Below, one piece after another: positions 59,075 to 64,000 of a DNA stretch of 64,000 nucleotides. The position numbers and the translations under genes are program-made. The number at the start of each line of letters is the position of its first letter. The first letter of the stretch is position 1. Under the pieces are notes generated by a model that saw only the letters and a list, made by a program, of their open reading frames with translations, ran no database searches and was not told the DNA's origin. Source of the DNA: Paulownia fortunei (taxonomy: Eukaryota > Streptophyta > Magnoliopsida > Lamiales > Paulowniaceae); NCBI GenBank assembly GCA_019321725.1, contig CM033108.1, positions 18,861,799 to 18,925,798 on the forward strand, given 5' to 3'.

Positions 59075-61298
59075 AGACCTGTTGGGTTCGCTATAATCGC
59101 AGGGGTATACGCAACGGAAAATTAAAATTTTTTATCAAACATAAATTTAATCCCTTTGATTCGAAAGCGATTTTAATGATCGGGCTTATTCAAGTGAATA
59201 TATAAATAAATACAAAATCGGATTATACCTTTCGTGCACTCCGATTATTGTAGGGAATGAAGCAATCAATTGCTTATCCTGGACTATCAGAACTCGCAGG
59301 GATCCAAGTGTCTCCCCTCTATCAGGTCCACGATACGGAAAGCAACACTAATCAAAAGGATTCGTTAGTATCCTTTTAATTGTTTACTAATCTAGAATCG
59401 GAGTATATTTTCAAAAACAATAAAGATTGATTCTTTAAGTTTTTGAAACAATAATACGAAGAAAATAACAAGAAACTAATTTTTTTTAAGAGTAAAAATA
59501 GAAGACTTTAAACAAAATATTTTTGCTCAAATTTTTGAATTGAATTATGTAATTTTCATCCCTCATATATATAGGGCTGAAAATTTTAATCCTTTTCCAA
59601 CTTTTGGAAAGTTTTTCTATTTTGAACTATTTCAAAACCTTATTTTGGAAGGATTCTAAATCTTCCAAGAACTCTTCTTTTTTCACTCTTATATTGTATG
59701 TGGACTAATTTGAGACTACATTAATCATCAAAATTGTCTACATAGATTGTTGATATTAATTTGAACTCTTCAAATAATATCAAGATAGATATATATATCA
59801 TATATATATATATACTATAATTATATTTACACATAAATTAAATTTTAGTGGCCTATTTTATCCTATAAAATTGGTCACTATATTTATTTATCTATAAATA
59901 TGTTAATTAAATAAATTATATTTATTTAATTTATTCTCTTCATACTTTAGTGGGCTTCTTAAGTGATCCACATTTATTTTGGGCTTGGACTCAAAAATCC
60001 CCAAATCAATTCAATTGATTCAATCCCAATTTAATCAATCCAATTGATTAATTTAATTTACTCCAATTGGGCTTCCTAATCAAATTAGGTCCAATTAAAT
60101 AATCCAATTACTTAATTAAATAATTTAATTTAACTATTAATTAAATAGAACCCTTAATTAATTAATTAATCAGTATTAATTAATTAATTTTCAACTATTG
60201 GATAAAATCTAAAATTAAAAAATATTACTTTCCATAAAGATGTGTGACCCTCTTAGGTTCACTACTAAACTAGTAGTGGGTTTGCAACATTTGCAACTTA
60301 TGAATAACAATTATTCCAATTAATTAATTCAATTAATTAATTCGCTTGGAATCAACTCCTTAATTCCAAGAACCTCACTATCCATGAAAACACCTAACAA
60401 GTAATCATGGCAAACTAGTCTTAGGTGAAATAGCGAGTAAACCTATTTCAGTTGCGAGTACCATACACGTACGGTTCTTTCGATAACTAATTTTCTGATT
60501 GAATCTAAGGCATAGATTATAAGTCGAAACCCTAAATGATTCAATTGTTGTGATCCCATTTCAAGTTCCAATGATTTTTGATGAATCACAATTCATTCTG
60601 CTTTGGCCAAGGTCTTTGAATCACGAACTATGAAAACACAGAAGATTCCCTTGTTTAAAAAGATAAGTGTCGAATTCTATGTTAGCCACTGACAAACCTC
60701 CATGCACACCAGTGCAACACCCAACATACCCCCTTTGTGATTGTCAAGCAATCAGAAGATATATCAAAGTGCTGCAGGATGCACACAAGGCTACCATCGT
60801 GCCTCAAGTCTAAGGACTAGTCGTGTACTATCGCAACACAAAAATTCTTATTTCGATGGGTAAAGCCTCCAACTAAGAATTTCTTGCGGGCCATATTCAG
60901 TGTACTTATTTCCTAAGAAGCACGCACATATATGCACTTACGTCTCTACACTAATGCCAATGGAATGTGACATCCTCGTCTCACGAGCATACATTATATG
61001 TACGAGTCTTACTGAGCTATTTGATATCCCATCTCAAAAAACTCTCAACTCGGAACTTATTTAAAACCAAAGCCTTAGAGGCATGTTCCATGATCGCCAT
61101 CATATGCGCGACCATGCCTCGTAGCTAAATTTGGTTTAAGGACTTTATCTAATGTGCAGAAATAAAAAATGCAAGGCATAAAATAAAGTAAATGCCTTTT
61201 TATTAATATGATTCCCAATAAGATTGTCTTTATAAAAGCAAAAGAGTATAATACACCCAATCTAATTGGGTCATTGGGCATCCTACTCTAACAAGACC
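59075..61298 (-). mobile_element. Solo LTR (2.2 kb) with perfect 5-bp TSD AGACC
   Basis: On the - strand the LTR starts TGTTAGAGTAGGATGCCC at 61293 and ends CGAACCCAACA at 59080. AGACC lies at 59075-59079 and 61294-61298. No internal region is left, so it arose by recombination between the two LTRs. The start sequence and several inner stretches relate it to the Copia element 2 LTR. Confidence 0.9.
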
Positions 61299-61312
61299 GT
61301 CCTCCCCCATGA

Positions 61313-62674
61313 CTGTAGGGTTCACATGATCCCGGGTATACATAGTGGAAAATAAAAAATTTTAAAACTTCATACCATAACAATTATCGCAATACCCTAG
61401 ATCTAATGCGATTTCTAATGATCTCATAATTTCTAATGGTTGTAGTAAAATAATTAAAGTTTTGATTTATACCTTTCTATGCACTCCGATTGTCATAGGG
61501 TATGAAACAATCAATTGCTAGTCCTTTTTTATGAATTGAGTTCATAGGGATCCAAACATCTCCCCTCTAAAGTTGTCTACACTTTGAGCAAGAACACAAA
61601 ATCAAAATTCCGCTAGCAATTCTGATTTCTTTTCTAATCTAGTTTGTGGAGTTTGTATAAAAATATATTAATTCTTGTTATCAACTTGTCATAAAAGAAT
61701 TAACACTTAAAGATGAAATTTTTGGAGAAAAATGACGGATGAAGAAAATAATTTTCTTCTATTTTTATCTATATGGTCAAAAATTAGAGGATGATTATTC
61801 TTCCTTAAATTTTAGGCCATGGTGTATATATAAGGGGCATAAAATTTCAAAAGTTTTACTCTTGGTATTTTGTGTTTCCTTTTGATTGGTTGGAAGATAT
61901 TTTAGTTCATCCAAACTTCTTTTAATTTTATCTTTTTATATCTTCCAAGGATATTCAAGATTACTCAAGAATTCCAAACTATTGACTTTCCATCATTTTT
62001 CAACCACTTTCATGGGCCTCTCCCAATAGGCCTTTGTGAATTGGGCTTGGAGTTAAAAATAAATTCTACAATGAATTCAATTAATTATCTTATCCAAATT
62101 AATAAATTCCATCTAGCCTACCTAATTAAATAATTCAATTATTTAATTAAGTAAATTAATTTAACAATTAATTTATGGACTACACAATTACTTTGATCCA
62201 ATCAAATCATTGTTTCACTTCAATTGGACTCCTTAATCTTATTAGGTCCAATTAAATAATACAATCATTTAATTAAATAATTAATTCAACTCCTTGAATT
62301 AATTTAAACCCCAATTAATTAACTCTATTAATTAATTGGATCTAAACCTTTAGATCAATTTATAAATTAGAAATGTTCCATCTCAAGTTGTGTGTGACCC
62401 TTTAGGTTCACAACTAAGCTAACAGTGTGCTTGTAATATTTGCAACTTATGAATAATAATAATTAATCTGATTAATTAATCCAATTAATTAGTTCGCTTG
62501 AAATTAACTCCTTAATTTCAAGAACCTCACAAGTCATAGAAAACACCTAGCAAGTGTATCATGATTACCTAGAATTAGGTGAAATAACGAGTGAATCTAT
62601 TTCAATTACGTGTATTATACACATGAGATCTTTCTGTCAATTAATCTCTTGATTGATTCTAGGGCATAGATTGT
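61313..62674 (-). mobile_element. Truncated LTR of the solo-LTR family
   Basis: TGTAGGGTTCACATGATCCC on the + strand is the LTR end. The sequence aligns in order with 59080-60520 (GCACTCCGATT, AATCAATTGCT, CAACTTATGAATAA, AGGCATAGATT) and then stops at about 62674. The LTR start is missing. The two LTRs lie 20 bp apart in the same orientation. Confidence 0.82.
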
Positions 62675-64000
62675 AATACCCAAGCTCCACACTACTCACT
62701 TGCCCAATATGATTCATGCACTACATGCTACTTATATGCTAATTTGCATTAACATCTACAGTACATCTTTTATAGCATTCTTAATCATTATGCCTCCAAT
62801 GCTATCACTTGATGTTAATGGTTGAAATCCTACAACCTAATTAAGTAATTCTATATTTAGATAAGATAAAGAATAGATTGATCAATATAGTGGATATTCA
62901 TAGGTTATATGTTATAATTTTAGAAGTATTAAAGGTGTCACTAGTAAGCTTGTATGATTCAATTCAAATTGATCGGGGTGTTTTAAAGGTATACCTCCAT
63001 AGATTAACATACTTGGATATTGGACATGATATAATATGATTTAAGTATCATATTACAAGGTTCATATGTGCATGTGATTTTAGAAAATGAAAACTAGACA
63101 ATCATTTAAGATTGGGTGTCAATCGGTTTAGAGATCGAATGAACGGTTAAGAAATTAGGGCAAATATTTATTATCCGATCATATAGCAATTAAAATAGGT
63201 TATAAATAGATAAATAAGTAATGAGAAACACTAGATTAGGGCTGTATAAGGTATGAAAAATATCAGATTTGAACCACAACTTGCCACCTCAACCTTGCCA
63301 CCTCAAGCTTTGCCACCTCAAACTTCCACCTCAACCTTTCTTCATTTCTATCCTTGAGCCACGACCAAAAATTATTTTTTGAGCTATTTCACTTCCCAAA
63401 CCTTCATATTTAATGTTAGAAATTGCTCTCAAGTAATTTAAAGTAAAGAAAAAAAAGTGAAGGAAGCAAAGGGAAATAAGGAGGAGTAAGTTGAATCTAA
63501 AATCTGTGCATATGTGAGCTTTAATTCATGTTTTTGATTTAAATTCTTAAACTGTTTGAGGGTTTATGATTTTTTAAAGTTCTATTATTGATTATAATCA
63601 TGTTAGGATGTTATTTGTGGTCTTTTATTTCACAAAAGAAGGATTTTTAGTTGCAAAATCACAATAAAAATCACTAGGAATAGAAACTATATACTTGCTG
63701 ATTTTTTATATTTATGCTTTATATATGTATAATAACTTGATTAAAACCTGTGTATTTCACCACATATGTGTTTATATATGAGTCTAGGTGATGTATGCAA
63801 GTTTAGAGAGGTTATAAATTGTAATATAGTGTGATAATTAAAGAGGTGCTCAAAACTGTCTTCTTTGAAATTCATATTCTGTCCTATGTGAATGGTGTTA
63901 GTTTTACATCAATAAATCCATTAGTTTTGGTAGTACTTTGACCTGGTTGTCTCTTTATATGTGTTATCTAAGTATAGTGAAAATTTGTGATGACTGAATG
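62675..64000. other. AT-rich sequence with no recognisable gene
   Basis: I see no coding frame, RNA gene or element end. A CCACCTC-based repeat lies at 63280-63332. The right edge of the window cuts off whatever follows. Confidence 0.6.
63280..63332. repeat. Short tandem repeat of TTGCCACCTCAA type
   Basis: Four imperfect copies of a 12-16-bp unit (CTTGCCACCTCAAC, CTTGCCACCTCAAG, TTTGCCACCTCAAA, CTTCCACCTCAAC). They are C-rich against the AT-rich background, and no function is evident. Confidence 0.75.

Overview
The window is plant nuclear DNA, most likely from a eudicot. It is AT-rich, has long GT-AG introns, two recognisable plant housekeeping genes split into many small exons, and a large load of plant-type transposable elements (Copia, Gypsy of the Tat/Athila type, hAT, MULE-like foldbacks, MITEs, a tRNA-derived SINE). 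I cannot name the species from the sequence.

Gene-bearing part (1-28.3 kb). The + strand carries the 3' twelve exons of a NOL-type chlorophyll b reductase gene (3577-13032); its first exon(s) lie before the window. A small two-exon FCS-like zinc finger (FLZ) gene follows on the + strand (16612-17072). It converges on a complete 14-exon histidinol dehydrogenase gene on the - strand (28084 down to 17725, 482 residues by my splicing). Every exon junction in these models was phased by hand, and the joined reading frames stay open. The introns and spacers are full of elements. They include two separate hAT relics in opposite orientation in one NOL intron, each with an 8-bp target duplication; a third hAT relic near the start; a 1.0-kb inverted-repeat element with a 9-bp target duplication at 14.6 kb; and a 1.6-kb foldback with a MITE at its centre in the long HDH intron.

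Retrotransposon part (29.5-62.7 kb). A Copia element (29497-42276, TSD CATTG) is split by a rearranged cluster of Tat/Athila-type Gypsy sequence (31063-39358). After an AT-rich spacer comes a decayed NLR leucine-rich-repeat fragment (46057-46452, - strand). A second Copia element (46887-58958) with about 2-kb LTRs sits inside a tRNA-derived SINE and is itself interrupted by an antisense Gypsy deletion derivative (52147-55675). Downstream lie a 2.2-kb solo LTR of a related family with a perfect 5-bp TSD (59080-61293) and a truncated relative (61313-62674). All transposon reading frames are broken by stops, frameshifts or deletions. The last 1.3 kb holds nothing I recognise.

I found no new multi-gene system. 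The points most worth a second look are the internally deleted Gypsy derivative, which occurs twice with the same gag-protease deletion, the foldback with its subrepeats and nested MITE, the hAT pair, the very short FLZ gene, and the GC-AG intron in the NOL gene.
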